A DNA stretch of 64,000 bases, from contig JALLLS010000063.1 of assembly GCA_025094145.1 (NCBI GenBank), positions 145,573-209,572 on the forward strand, read 5' to 3'. Of the stretch, positions 24,641-37,431 are shown in pieces; position 1 is the first letter of the stretch, and each line of letters starts with the position of its first letter. A program made the position numbers and the translations under genes. Below the pieces are notes generated by a model that was given only the letters and a program-made list of their open reading frames with translations, made no database searches and was not told the origin of the DNA. Origin of the DNA: Spinellus fusiger (lineage: Eukaryota; Mucoromycota; Mucoromycetes; Mucorales; Phycomycetaceae).

Positions 24641-26054
24641 ATGTCTCAACCTATTGTTCTTATTACTGGATGTACTGAGGGTGGTATTGGTAAACAACTC
24701 TTTTCTTGTGGGATTTTCATTAAGAATGCCACGGATGAATATTGATCTGCTACTGCTTAGGCTATGATCTTTGCAAAAAATTCGTAAAAGAAGGATGCAA
24801 TGTGTTTGCAGGAGTGCGTAACGTTAAGAGCTCGGGAGATCTGCATCGTAAGTACACTCAACAAGAATGCTCTGTTCTTCTTTCTTTTCCTGTGCTTAAC
24901 ATGTATCAGAATATGGATGTACAATTGTTGAGATTGACGTCACTGATAAGAGTAGCATTAAGGATGCTGTAAAGGTAAGTAAAGAACACATTCAGGTCAC
25001 ACACAGTTGATCATTACTTACATGTGCTATAATAGAAAATCATAGACCACGCTGGTCATATTGGTAAGTCATTGGCTATGGCTTCATCTGCAATAGTGTA
25101 TAAAATACTAATATCAGTGCCTGTTCTTTAGATGTGTTGGTGAACAATGCTGGGTGTCCGTAAGTTCAATAGTATATCTTGGAGAACATCCTATTGTATT
25201 TGATTTTGGCATTGACAAAAGAGACATTAGTGCTGTTGGGGCACTGCTAGACATTGAGGATGAATCAATCGAAAGATGCATTGATACAAATGTTTTGGGG
25301 CTACTGTCTATGTGTCGTGCTGTTGGATTTCACATGGCAAGACGCAACAAAGGAACTATTGTGAACATTGGTTCTATTGTTGGCTATGCAGGCACGCCTT
25401 GGGCTGGTAAATAATAGAGAACTCTGGAGTGAACCAGTTGGCTCATGTATTGCTCTTTATTTGTACAGGCATCTACTCCATGTCCAAAGCAGCTGTCCAT
25501 AGTCTAACGGATGTATTGAGACTAGAACTCAAACCCTTTGGCATTAATGTAGTATTAGTTGCACCTGGTAAGTCACATCTACACTCCACACCTATTGTTT
25601 GGATTCAAAGTAATAGCCAATGCTTATATGATGTTCTCTCCTCAACAGGCTCAGTGTCTTCTAATATTGGCACTACAGGAACATCCAACATCCGTATACC
25701 CAATGGTAAGAGAATAATACTCTTGATGACAGACACAGAGTCACCCACACCTTGCACTAGACTCTCTCTATAAGTCCTGTACAGAACACATCTACGCTAG
25801 AGCCAATGCCTCCCAAGGTATGTCCTCTTCTACTAGTACAAGACACACACACTCACTAAATGGATGTGTGATAAGTGTCCTGTATATCCTCAAGTCAATT
25901 TGCAGACTATGTTGTTCCTCGTGTTCTTTGTGAATCTCCCTCTAGATACATCAACTATGGAACCAATTCCTTCATACTGCTCTGTCTTTACTATGTACCT
26001 GCCTTTGTCAAGGACTTTTTATACACAAGAAGATTTGGCTTGAACAATCTATAA
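24641..26054 (+). CDS. Short-chain dehydrogenase/reductase, Ayr1-like, 10 exons
   Basis: Model: 24641-24689, 24761-24847, 24910-24974, 25036-25063, 25132-25159, 25231-25406, 25469-25567, 25649-25705, 25761-25817, 25906-26054 (795 nt, 264 aa). Classical SDR signatures are all present: TGxxxGxG (TGCTEGGIG, 9-17), NNAG (81-84), catalytic Ser134 (NIGSIVG) and Y147-x3-K151 (YSMSK). The C-terminus …YVPAFVKDFLYTRRFGL matches Ayr1-type 1-acyl-DHAP reductases, which use NADPH in lipid-droplet and ER phosphatidate synthesis. Other SDRs of this group reduce other lipids, so substrate is inferred. Every intron is GT-AG and the exons are unusually small (28-176 nt), which hides the gene from simple ORF scans. 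Confidence 0.9.
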
Positions 26055-26545
26055 TTCCTCCATTATTAGCATAAACTCATACACCACCATAGTACAATGC
26101 TTCTTATTGTTCTTATGCCCTATCCCACCCTACTCTTATCATCCTCATACGATCTATTCAAGTGAATAAAAGATCAAAGCATAGCACGCTATTCAATTGT
26201 AAATGAGCCAACAGATACAATGAGAAAGGATCTTACTACAGGCTAAGGACAGATGGACTCTTGGATTTTAAATTTCCTCTAATGTCTCTTCTTCTTTATG
26301 AATTGCCTCTATCTACTAGCAGTGCTCCTCTGCCCTTTTTTTCTTTTCCTTTTCTAATCACAGCACTGGAGTTCAAGTACAGTGACTGAGTGTCCTCAAG
26401 AAACATCTCCTGCTCCCCCTTTGATTTCAAAGACCGAAGGCACTGGAGTCTAGGTGACGACAGGTGTGACTTGGCATCGAATACACAAAGAGTATGAACA
26501 AAAGACGAGCTTAGTTGGACGCTGCTCTTTTTGCTAATAACAAAA
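26055..26545. other. Intergenic between reductase and SF3A1
   Basis: 491 bp. An AATAAA at 26165 may serve the reductase. The minus-strand ORF over 26296-26565 shows no family features and overlaps the SF3A1 start; it is treated as a shadow. Confidence 0.45.
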
Positions 26546-28835
26546 ATGGTGACATCCACGTCCACACTACCTTCCTCAGGACCTGTTCAGGGAACAAACA
26601 GCGCAGAAGATGGAAGCAGACCTGTTGTAGGCATTATCTACCCACCACCCGACATAAGAAGTATAGCAAAAAAAAAAAAACAAACAAACCACCAACAGCA
26701 CAGAATGAAACTCATGTCTTTTTATTATTATTATTATTATGATATATTATATATTATGATATATTATGATGATGATTGTATCTTGTGTGTTTTTTTTCCT
26801 TAAGAATTTGTCGACAAGGCAGCTATTTTCTTGGCCAACAAGGGTCCTGAACTTATCGACCGCATTCGTGATAAAGAAATGCACGATTCTCGTTTCAGTT
26901 TCTTCAATCCAACCGACCCTTACCATGCTTACTATCAATTCAAGATGAAAGAAGCCAGAGAAGGCAAAAGTAATGAAAAAGGTGGAAAAAAAAGAGTGTG
27001 TGAGTGAATAACACGTCTTTCTTTTTTCTTTTCTTGTCACCATATAGCTTCTCAAGTAGAAAGTATGAGAGAAGAAGAAATGGAATTAGAACCTGAAATT
27101 CGACCTGCACCCAAGGAACCAGAGCTATTTGAGTTCTCCGCCCCTATGCCTGCCATGTCAGCACAGGACTTGTAGGTGATCTAGTGACAAAAAAAAGAAA
27201 AGCGTTGATTCATTCAGTGGTGTATCTTAGAGACATCATGAAGTTAACAGCACAGTTTGCAGCACGCAATGGCCGTCAATTCATCAGTCAACTTGCACAG
27301 CGTGAATCTCGAAACTACCAATTCGATTTCCTACGACCTTCTCACAGTCTGTTCTCGTACTTTACTGAACTTGTCAAACAGTATACAAAAGTGCTTATTC
27401 CTCCAAGAGACCTGAAAGACAAGTTGAAAGACAACACCAACAACAAATACAGAATCCTCGATAGAGTCAAAGAACGTGTTGAGTGGGTGGCATGGATGGA
27501 GGCAGAGAAGAGAAAGAAAGAGGATGAGGAAGAAAGAGAAAGAGGTATGTAAGAAAGGAGAGTGAGGAGATGCGAATAATAAGGATTCTGATGTCTCTCC
27601 TTAGTTGCCTATGCTAGTATCGACTGGCATGACTTTGTCATTGTGGAGACGGTTGAGTTTACAGACGTGGATGAGCAGGCAGACCTACCTCCTCCCATGA
27701 GTCTGTCTGAACTTGAGAATATGTCCTTGGCACAAAAGAGATTAGCCGCCATGCCAGAACCTATTCAAGAAGAGAAGACTGGAGATATGGAGATGGACGT
27801 ACGTAGCTGCTATACAAAATACACAATACAACACCTACACTTCCAAGTTAGAGGGTATCGCTGACATGTTGCTCTATAGATTGATGATGTTGATATGGAA
27901 GAAGATGAGGAAGAAGAGGCACCTCCTCAGAGAACCTACATTCAAAATGTCAGAGTGCCTGTCTCCAACACTGGTATCAAAATTCGTACCGATTACAAGC
28001 CAAAAATGCTTGGATCAGGATCCTCCAGAAGCCGTGGTCCTGTGCAAGTATGCCCTCGTTGTGGAGATGCTATTCCTGTATCTGAGATGGATGAGCACGT
28101 CCGTATTGAGTTGTTGGATCCTAAATGGAAGGAGCAAAAATTGGCTATGGAGGCCAAAACCAAAGACAGTAACTTGTTACAAGAAGGCACAGATGTAGCC
28201 AAGATTCTGAAGAACTTCTCTGGCTACCGTTCTGATATTTTCGGTGCAGAAGAAACTGAGATCGGAAAGAAGATTGCAGCAGAAGAAGAAGAAGCAAAAA
28301 AAAAGCAAAAGGTGGTTTGGGATGGACATTCTGCAAGCATCAATTTAGCAACACAAAGAGCATCACAGCATATGACAATTGATGATCAGATTGCTGCTAT
28401 TCATAGAAGCAAGGGATTCACGCCGTAAGATGATGGTGTTGGTTAAGTACTGGGGTACTCTACTAAAGAAAACATCTTTCTTTCTTTCTTTCTTTTAGGG
28501 ATGCCTATGGTGCTCAGTCTTCAAAGGGAGAACAGGCACCACCCGCCTCATATGCTAATCAGAGCGATCAGCAACAATACCAGTATGAGGAACAAACATA
28601 CAATGCAACATGGACCTCTGCACCAGAGGGCGCATCGAATACAGCCCTATTCGCTAACCAACTGCCTGGGATGTACACTATTCCTGGTGCAATGCAACCA
28701 CCACCACCACAGCTACCACCCAATGGATCTCAGCAATACGCCACAGAAGCACCCATCTCTGGTGTTACACGTAAAACAGAGAATGAAGGGGATGGACGAG
28801 TAGATAATAAGCGATCACGAAAAGAAACAGAGTAA
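26546..28835 (+). CDS. SF3A1: Splicing factor 3A subunit 1 (SF3A1/Prp21)
   Basis: Model: 26546-26660, 26805-26969, 27048-27171, 27231-27544, 27605-27798, 27880-28424, 28499-28835 (1794 nt, 597 aa). A U2 snRNP subunit needed for prespliceosome assembly. Two SURP/SWAP modules: ~36-92 (FVDKAAIFLANKGPEL, then DPYHAYYQFK) and ~135-190 (LTAQFAARNGRQF, then NYQFDFLRPSHSLFSYF). After them come the SF3A1 block DWHDFVIVETVEF, an acidic stretch, and the conserved C-terminal part (CPRCGDAIPVSEMDEHVRIE, LLDPKWKEQK, WDGHSAS, IDDQIAAIHR). The protein ends in a basic KRSRKETE and has no C-terminal ubiquitin-like domain, unlike animal SF3A1. The ATG at 26546 is the first Met in the open exon. Convergent with the Rho GEF gene. 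Confidence 0.96.
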
Positions 28836-29253
28836 CAGTAAGAACAAACTGAAGTGTGGGCATTATTTTTAAAAGTATATGATGTTCTTCATGTATCTTA
28901 TTTTTTTATACAAATAAAATATATATATATATAAAAAAGGACATTTATTAAATACAAAGGAATTCTTCATTGGATGAATACACTGGATTACAGTCATGGA
29001 GATAGTATTGAGAGTGAGTAAAGAAATTGGTATATACTTCAGTGTATGTATTATTATTATTATTTTATATAATAATCCAATGTATTTTCAGCTCTACATA
29101 GGGTATGTATAGGTGTGTATGTATAGGTGTGTATGTATGTATATGTGTGTATATACATAGGTGTGTATATACATAGGTGTGTTGGCTGTACTGAATATGA
29201 AGAGAAGAGAGAAAGAAAAAGAGTAAATAAATAATGCAGCAATACAGCAATGT
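28836..29253. other. Convergent 3' region between SF3A1 and the Rho GEF
   Basis: Holds an AATAAA near 28912 for SF3A1, TA and ATT tracts (28920-28935, 29045-29065) and a GTATGTATAGGTGT repeat at 29100-29180. Confidence 0.5.
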
Positions 29254-32200
29254 TTACAGCTCAGCAAGAGATGAAGACAGGGATTTTGAATGTGACATCT
29301 TCAGCTGAAATATAGATTGGTAAGTGCCTTTGGACGCACTGGATTTCACTCCAAAAATAAATGGCACTTCTCCAGTGGATCCATTGTTTAAACATCGAAC
29401 AGCATCACCCTGAATGATTTGCTCAATATTACCCTAATATCTATGTATGAGTCATAGTCTCTCGAGGCACTGTCTATTTCCTATGAACTCACCGTGATGA
29501 GACTGCGAACTTCAATAAAGGAGGGCTCAAAAGCTATGACATAAGGATAGAAAAATGCAAAAGAACTAGGAGATCCTTCCCATGTAATAAGAAAGTTTGG
29601 ATATAGCCGATTGCCCTTTTTATCCACATAAAAGGCATATTCTGTAGTCATAACGCTATACATTTAGGTATTCTTTTTCATGTCTATTGACCTTACCATT
29701 ATAGCATACAAGATACTCTTTAAGTGGTGTGCAAAAGACTGAGATGTACTTGATACTGGTACGTAGATTCAATCTAGACTCGTCATTCTTATGTAGAGTA
29801 ATAAAATCTAGATTCTTATCATTTGGGTTAAGCAGAACTATCCACGCACCATGACACTACAGAGTGAGTACTGTGGAAATAGACTTATTCTTATTCTACT
29901 TACATTCCACCTTGTCAGAACGCATATCAATAATCACAAGTCCACGTGGAGAAGTAATAAGTAGATTATGGGCCGTCAATTCAAGAGCCCACGCTTCACT
30001 TGGCACATACACCTTCTTGAATCTTTTAAACTGTGCGTGTCCGGTATTTCGCTTTGACTTGACTATCTTTTCTAATAGACTGTATCTTCTATTTTCTTTC
30101 AGTGGCGCGGGTTCCAGTAGAATAATTGTTGAATAGAACTGTGATACTTGGGGCACGCATATTAATTTTCTCTCAAGACATACACCAACATGAAAAAATG
30201 GGACGTGTGCCTGCACTTTTCGTCCTGTATCTTTGATCCTCAGTGTGTCGTTGAGTACTGCAATAGAATACTCCCATAATACTCCATCCGACAAGACCAA
30301 AAGTAGATCATAGTCTTCGAGCACTTCAATTTGAGCAACATGATCCAGTCTTAACACTCTATGAGGTGGACTTGTCTGCATTAGATGTCCTATATATACA
30401 CCATTCTCTGTTGCAAGTCCGTAGAGTTGATTATTCTCTATGAACAAAAACAAAATGGTAGAGAAATATAAGCAAAAGTGACCTAATCATCATTAATAAA
30501 ACATGGCTCTGCACTTACGAAAAGTGACAATGTGGTTCACCTTGACATTGATAGGAAATACTCTTTCTGGTAAAACAGAAACAGTATCAAACACCGGCTG
30601 TCGCAGACACTTGGTTGTTTGTTGAGTCCTGATATGATCCATCCATAGTTTTCGGGTCGCCAAGGAAGGCGCATAAAAGGTGACACTTTCTGATGTCTTG
30701 CGGCCGAGTTGTCTGAAAATAAGTGGGTATCCTGACTTCATCTCAGTAGCTGAATAATCTCCTGCTAGTATCATACTCTCAATAGCTCCAGAAGGAGAAT
30801 AAGACTCTCTTTTTGGAATATAAGATAGCAGGTTTGCTGATCCCTGCTTGACAAGAGGCGTCATCAGAGTGGAGACATGTAGTAATTCCAGAGGAATTGG
30901 CTACAGGTGTTATATTTGTGGTTAAGGTAGTGTAGGATGGACATGCAAACATGGCGACAGTCTTTGTTTACCTTTCTACAGATAATATAATGCTCACAAT
31001 TGTTGAGCATCTTTACTTTGGCAAACATCAAGTAATGATCAAAAAGGATGATTTGATACTCCTTTGAGTTCAAGTGAGTTAGTTTACGAAGAGTGCCTTG
31101 CTTTATAATAGAACGTCCTTCTTCGAGAAGTTTAAGATCCTATGCAACATACCTTTCATTAATAAAATAAAATAAAAAGCTATTTATCTAAGCTGAAGAA
31201 TACTCACTACTTTAAATGCATTATTCTTGAATGTAAAGTGGTAATGTATTCGTTCAATATCAAATTTGTTCTTGGAGTTTCCTGTTTCTGTATTTACTCG
31301 GGCCAGAAACTGTCGAATTGTACTCATTGCTTCTGGTATCTGCGTCTGGTCTGGATGGTGAGGTGGTGTATGCTTTAAAATCTCATTCAAAAGTAAAGTA
31401 TAACGCCCAAGTCGTGTTGTTGGTTTGGTGAGATATCCATTCAACTCTAATTTTTTAGACAGAGGATTGCGTTCTGTTTTCTGTCCGTGCATATATTTAT
31501 ATATTTATAAAAATATAAAAATATATATGTGTGTGTGTGTACATGTTCTTAATGAGTCTATCTGTGTATGTCTCTACAACCATTTCTACTTGTCTGAAAA
31601 CATTGTCTTCTAATCTGGTAAAAAAAAGGAAAGGGAATACTTTTCCTACCTCAGCAAATAGTTTGAGCTTAGGGTTGATGTAGCGTTCTTGCTCAAACAC
31701 AAATTTAGCCTCATACTGTCGAGCTCCATAGTAAATAAAAGGCTCAAACTCTGTGGCGAACTTTAGCATAATGTCTCCAATATGTGAGACAATAGGATGT
31801 TCTCTCTGTCGTGCCTGCAACTCTTTGAAAAGTCGTGAACTTATGCTGTGGATAACGAGTAGGTTCGAGAATACTTTGTCAATAAAATGATGGCGTCTTG
31901 ATGGTGGGATAATATCTTCCTTGGTGAGAGGCTTTATCCACATCTTTCAATAAATAATCTCTGTCAATACAATAGCAATGCCTTAATAAACACTAAACAC
32001 TATTACCTCATTCATATAGTCAAGATCATTGCCAAAATTCTCTTCTGTATAAACCAGTTCATAAATAGTCTCTTGTCGTTTTTTCTCGCTGTTGGAGATA
32101 GAGTTGAGTATTTCTGGTGATACATTACTAACCCATAATTGTTGGGATTGGATCTGGGGAGAGATGGGTGCTGCTACAATAGCTGGGTGTAAGTTGATGG

Positions 32201-33490
32201 AACGCCGATAGTCTCTCTGTGTAATCCCATTGATGATTGCTTAGTCTCATTACTCCAAACCCAATAAATCAAGTCTTACCTGTAATTTGTTCTTGGGACA
32301 TGAATAGCTATAGCAAGAGATGTCGTTCTTATTGATGTCTCAAGTAGGTACAAAACAGCGAGTAAGTTGAGGTAAAAGCCCTGTTGGGAGCCTTGTATAA
32401 AAGTTGTTGGGGCTACAAGTGTAGTTATTCACAGATCCATCCTCATCTTGAGATAGCTCACTAAATATACTGCTAGCTGTAGTCATGGTGCCTGGTGATG
32501 TGAGTGTACTACAGTTCTGGTTGATTAAATGCTCTTCACTAGTATAGTGTAGCACTGGATCATTAAAGTGGTAAATTTCGATGGGTGAATCAACAAAGCC
32601 CTTCTCATAACTAACATCATGGAAGAATCTTTGTGCACATAGAGATCTTCCAATATGAAGGGCTATCAACCGATTCTCTTCATGAATAATAAGCATCAGT
32701 TTATCCTAAGGGGGGTTCAATTTAGCTCAATCTTAGGATAGAACACAAACAAGTCAACAAATGCCAAGCCCACGACTTACCACTGCCTTTTCTCCGTCAA
32801 ATACGTTTTTGTATTCAATGTTATCTTTAATATAGAGGTCATTCAGTAATATTTTCTCGCGGAATTCTTGAGCAATAAAAGATAGAAAGGAAGGTGGAAG
32901 TGTTTCGGCAAGATTGAATGCATCTACTGTATATAACCTATCGATATTCTCAGTTTCATTGGGTTCACAAGGGGAATTCATCTCAAACACTGGGTCTTGT
33001 GATTGATGAAAGGTATGCTCAGATGCTGTTGGTGTCTTTCCATTGTCTCTCTGCTGCACTATGTTAATAATAATATCAATAACTAAGAAAGAACACCAAT
33101 GGAATCTATAATGCAAGTACCTCTTGGAGCAAAGTCCAGTGTATTGAATGTATGCATTGTCTGTGTCGTCTTCTTTTGTGGGTAACTCAGCGCAGTATAG
33201 GTCTTATTCTTCCAAGTGCTTCTTATATTGGACAGATTGTGCTTCTCGTCTGTTACCGATAAATCAAGAATATTGCATTCATTGACAGGAACCTCAGTTT
33301 TGTCTGTGGCATAAACATGTTCCTGTGCTGTCTTTCCAAGAGTATAGCGTACTGAAGGACAGCCTGACTGGATAGAATGTTTTTTATGTTCAGAGCCTCT
33401 ATTGATTTTATTCTGTAGAATGGACTTGAAGAAGCTCTTTTCTAGGCCAGGGTCGTGGTAGGTGGATGTTTGTACTTGTGAATAACTCAT
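29254..33490 (-). CDS. Rho1 guanine-nucleotide exchange factor, Rom2-like (DEP-DH-PH-CNH), 13 exons
   Basis: Model: 33121-33490, 32781-33058, 32352-32705, 32280-32307, 32007-32239, 31650-31943, 31208-31480, 30972-31139, 30519-30900, 29911-30437, 29697-29856, 29493-29641, 29254-29433 (3396 nt, 1131 aa). It should activate Rho1 at the membrane in cell-wall integrity and polarity. In order: Ser/Thr-rich N-terminus; DEP-like region ~165-265 (FLSFIAQEFREKI, RFFHDVSYEKGFVDSP); DH domain ~395-570 (RQETIYELVYTEENF, LELNGYLTKPTTRLGRY); PH ~600-760 (LFDHYLMFAKVK); CNH ~785-1110 (LYGLATENGVYIGHL, FSIAVLND-like blades, EYLVCYNEYAFYV). Fungal Rom1/Rom2 have this exact order. The intron 31481-31649 happens to stay open at its start and could mislead a gene finder. 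The start could lie further upstream, since the frame is open to 33559. Confidence 0.93.
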
Positions 33491-34807
33491 TAAAAACAGA
33501 GTATTCAGAAATAGAAAGGATGAATCTATATATGAACAGCAAGAATAAACAAGACTCAATGAAGGTGTATATGTAGTTGATTTTCTTGGTAGTCTTCTTG
33601 AAAGAACAGAGTACGCCAGGGAGAGGTGCTATAGACACGCCAGAAGAGAAAGAAAAGAAAGAAGTAAAAAAGGATCGGGGTTAGTGTGTAGAATCGAAAC
33701 TTTTTATTTTATGAGTAATAAGTGCCTAGCGTGCATTGAGCATGTTGGCCACCCGATGGGGACGTAAGGTAGAGATAATAATGAAAACACTCTATTCGTC
33801 CATAAACCCGGGATATTCTGTAATAAAGAAGATATTGTATCTCTCTTCAACGGTGTGGTTGCATAGGGATGGGTTTTTAAAGGCATATGTGACAGCAAAA
33901 CACACACATATGACAGTAGAGTGGGGTGTAAAGAGAAATGCTCTTTTGTAATCACTATATAAACTCAACCAAAAGATAAGCATTGAATAAAGAAAGAATG
34001 TGAAAACAGATACAGGAACAGATATCAGCAGTCTCAGGTACGATCAAATGAATAAACAGTGAAAGATAACAATTTGATAGAAATGGCATGGACATTCTAC
34101 TGAACTATTAGTACTTTAGCACTTTTGGATATATTCAACTATCGCTTTATTGGCAAATGACTCCACCACCAAATTCCAAGTCAATAGAAAGTGGATGACT
34201 TGCAAGAGAAGAGACATATTAAACTAAAGACTTCTTCAGTCCTTTGTTAGTGTAGTGGGTGTGCTTGGTGCATTTATTACATTTATTGCACCTGGTGCAG
34301 CTGAGTCTTATTATTTGCTTTAATAACAGAGTAAGGGGTAAATAGCTTAATTTACAGGTGTTTCTCTGATATTTGTCAGCATGTCTTTACTTTACTTGGC
34401 ATAAACTATGAAACCTTTATATAAATGAATATCCATATATATATATATATATATCCATATATTCTTGGTGGTGAAAACCCTTCCTTGAGCATAATTCTGG
34501 ACCACACCAAGTTCTGCTCTATAAAAGATGAGTCAAGTGCTCTTTATGCTTATTAGGAGGTCATTGAAATAGTCTTTATCACGGGGACCTTTTCTACTTT
34601 TAACAGGCTTAGAAAGCGCATTTTTCCTACTTGAGGCCCAACTATAGTTTTTTCTTTTTTTTTATATTATATTTATATATATATTAGATAACACCTAAGC
34701 TGATTCCCTTTGAGATGTTTTCTCAATAAACGTATGCCTTCTTTTCTTTTTTTCTTCCGAAGTCTGTTCTACATAAAAAAAAATTGGTCTTAATAAATAC
34801 TTGGATA
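33491..34807. other. Intergenic; a LINE-tail-like motif, otherwise nothing recognised
   Basis: At 33700-33770 the + strand has gcattgagcatgttggccaccc after a T-rich run. This resembles, in the same antisense orientation, the 3' tail of the LINE at 48.2 kb (gcgcattgggcattttggccaccc). No LINE protein is detectable next to it. (TA)n at 34436-34452. Confidence 0.4.
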
Positions 34808-35076
34808 CAGTGGTTTAGCCTAAAATAAGACACTTTAATAAAGGTGCTGGACATAAATATGCTATTATTACTACTAGTGTTGATACTATGGATGAATTAC
34901 AGTGTGAGATACTGCATCTGTTATAAAACACACTGGGACAGAATGAACGATAATTCCATAGTGTATTCTTAGCCATGGACACTCCACTAGCAGCTCAATT
35001 ACAATGTTCTCTACATTAATAAATGAATTACATTGTCTTTTTTATTGTAATCGTCTCATTTAGGGCTAAACCACTG
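34808..35076. mobile_element. MITE copy 2 (TA target, CAGTGGTTTAGCC ends)
   Basis: 269 bp, TA on both sides (34806-34807, 35077-35078). Left end CAGTGGTTTAGCCTAAAATA; right end read inward CAGTGGTTTAGCCCTAAATG. Highly similar to the copy at 9269-9557. No coding capacity. Confidence 0.88.
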
Positions 35077-35499
35077 TACAAGATCCCACCAAATGTTGAA
35101 TGACATCAATATGTAATTAAAAATGGTATTTATGTCGGAAAACAGTATTCAGAAAGAGCGGAGGTTGAAATGAAATACCTAAGTCTGTTGCAGGGTAACT
35201 ATCCAAGGTAAATAAGACTAGAAATAAGACGATATATCTGCCGTTGTTGCATAGAAACTAAGCTAGGGTGTATTAGAAAGATTCATGATGTATCTAATAA
35301 GACGATTCTAGGAGAAAAATCCGCTTTTATGTTTTTTTTATATTATCTTGACGTTCATTGGATGAAACACAAGCAAAATAGAAATAGAATGAATAGCAGT
35401 TCATGACAGAGTGCAGAATAAGCCATTATTTAGCACAGATAACCATCATAGACGAGATCCAACTAATATATACTGTAGCTGATGAGTAAGGGGAAAAGT

Positions 35500-36560
35500 A
35501 TTTGGAAGATAGAAGAACAGTAAAATGGAATTTATTGAACAAGCCTATAAACAGACAGGTAAGAATACTAAGAACATTTCAATCTGTGCTTCAATTCTAG
35601 TTAATAAACCTGTATCCATGGCTGTTATTATTTTTCATTACAACTCCTCCTTCATAATGGCTGCCATTTTCTCTAGTGTTGTTGTATTTTCCAATACCTT
35701 TAATATATATCTAATAGGAAACAGAAGAGATATACATCTGGATGTTGTACAGGAATCCACTACGAACAACAGGCACAATGCTGACAGTGTTCCAATGCTC
35801 AGCACTGTCTGTGTGACTGTGTGTAGAGCAATGAGAAACTAGATCAGCAGAGACCTCACCGAGGAATATTATAAAGAGACTCAAAATCTATTGAGAACAA
35901 TTTCATCAAGACCATAGCAACGCTTGTTTCCGTGCGTACTTTTGACAGATTTCTGGACAACCTGTGCTACTATTAAAATCCCGGCAGTAAAAATTTCCTC
36001 AATAAGAGATGTGCAATAATGGTACAAGTAGGCCTGTAAGTACTTAGTATCAACAAAGAAATGGTAGGACTATACAATATAGCTGAATGACTCTTCTATG
36101 CTTCTCATAAATAAAAATTCTGTGGGAGGGTATCATGAATTATAAGAAAGGAGATTTTCTACAATATTTGTTGAAAGTGTCAAAGTAGAATGACGGCAGT
36201 TTGATGGTCGTAGGGTTACTTCAGTGAGGAATAAATTGAAAGGCTTTATGGAGTGAAATATTAACACCGAAGACCACACTGATATATTTAAGATGACATA
36301 TTGTTCTGAGCCTAACTGTTTCTCGCACTTGAGTCCTAGAGTTGGACACCTTCTGTGAAAATACAATACCAGGAGGAAGAGAGAATGTTGAAACTATGCT
36401 TAACTGGCTTCCCTACAGTTCTGATCTTCATTCAATTGAGTATATGTAAAGTCACTAATTACTAAGCAACTTGCTAATAAGACACTTCATGCTTTAAATA
36501 ATAATGTAATTATTTCTTGATGGTATTAGGTATTTAGCTAAAGAATCTGTGGAACTATAC
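35500..36560 (+). pseudogene. Highly decayed Tc1-like transposase relic (fourth type)
   Basis: An N-terminal open stretch at 35525-35842 (FIEQAYKQTGKNTKNISI…) looks like the helix-turn-helix start of Tc1-like transposases. At ~36380-36455 there is MLNWLPYSSDLHSIEYM, the decayed form of the W-x-P-Y-S-x-D-L-N-x-I-E motif. The region between has many stops. Ends are not identified. Confidence 0.5.
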
Positions 36561-37431
36561 CAGTAGTAAGCTAAAGTATGTAAGAAAAGAAAGGGTTAGA
36601 AAAAGGGAATTTATATAGCTATCAGAAATCTAAACAAATAATTAGTAGGATAGGAGATACAACTAATACATTTACACTCCACAAATATACAAATGTTTAA
36701 ACACTTAACACTTAACACTACCTCTATATCCTAACTGCTATGTGAATCTTTCAAAATATATATAATTATGATCAAGAAGATACATTTTAAATCATCAAGA
36801 TAGTGATGCTTTGGCATATAAAGATAAATAGTATTTTATTAATATATATGAAAATAATAAATATAAGAGCTGTAGAGATAACTGATGATACTGTTGATAA
36901 TGTGCATTTAATCTCTCGATTGTTTTTCTTTTTTTATATTGCTTTATAATAGTAAAACACGTTAAGGATTAAAATATCTACAACTATATATTCATTGATG
37001 GAAAAGACATTGTGACAGATACCTACATATTATTTTCCATATTAATTTTATTGAATGTATCATTATTATAACATTTAAATTTAAAGATTAATAAGGTACA
37101 TCCATGAAATAATGGAATACCTAAAGCATCTGTAGGTGAAGTAAGAAATCATAAGGATCACATATTTCTATTCATAATCATCGGGATATGAATGAATAAG
37201 AATATTAATCGGAGAATATATTATTGAATATACACCTATAGAACATTAGATATATTTAATCACAGAAATGCTGTTCTTGAACCTTGCATCCTACAGCCAT
37301 AGAAAACAAACTGATATTACCTATTTACTACATATCAACTACATTTCATAAATATATATAGTCAATATCATTATTGATAATAAGCCTATAAAAATATACA
37401 TGTGATTTATTTATTCTAAAATGATTATATT
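36561..37431. other. AT-rich stretch, nothing recognised
   Basis: No coding region, RNA gene or clear repeat seen. Confidence 0.5.

Noticed and set aside
31481..31649. Open frame continuing the Rho GEF DH domain without an intron
   Set aside because: The readthrough inserts low-complexity sequence and leads to a stop. Splicing to 31480 rebuilds the family pattern before LELNGYLTKP.
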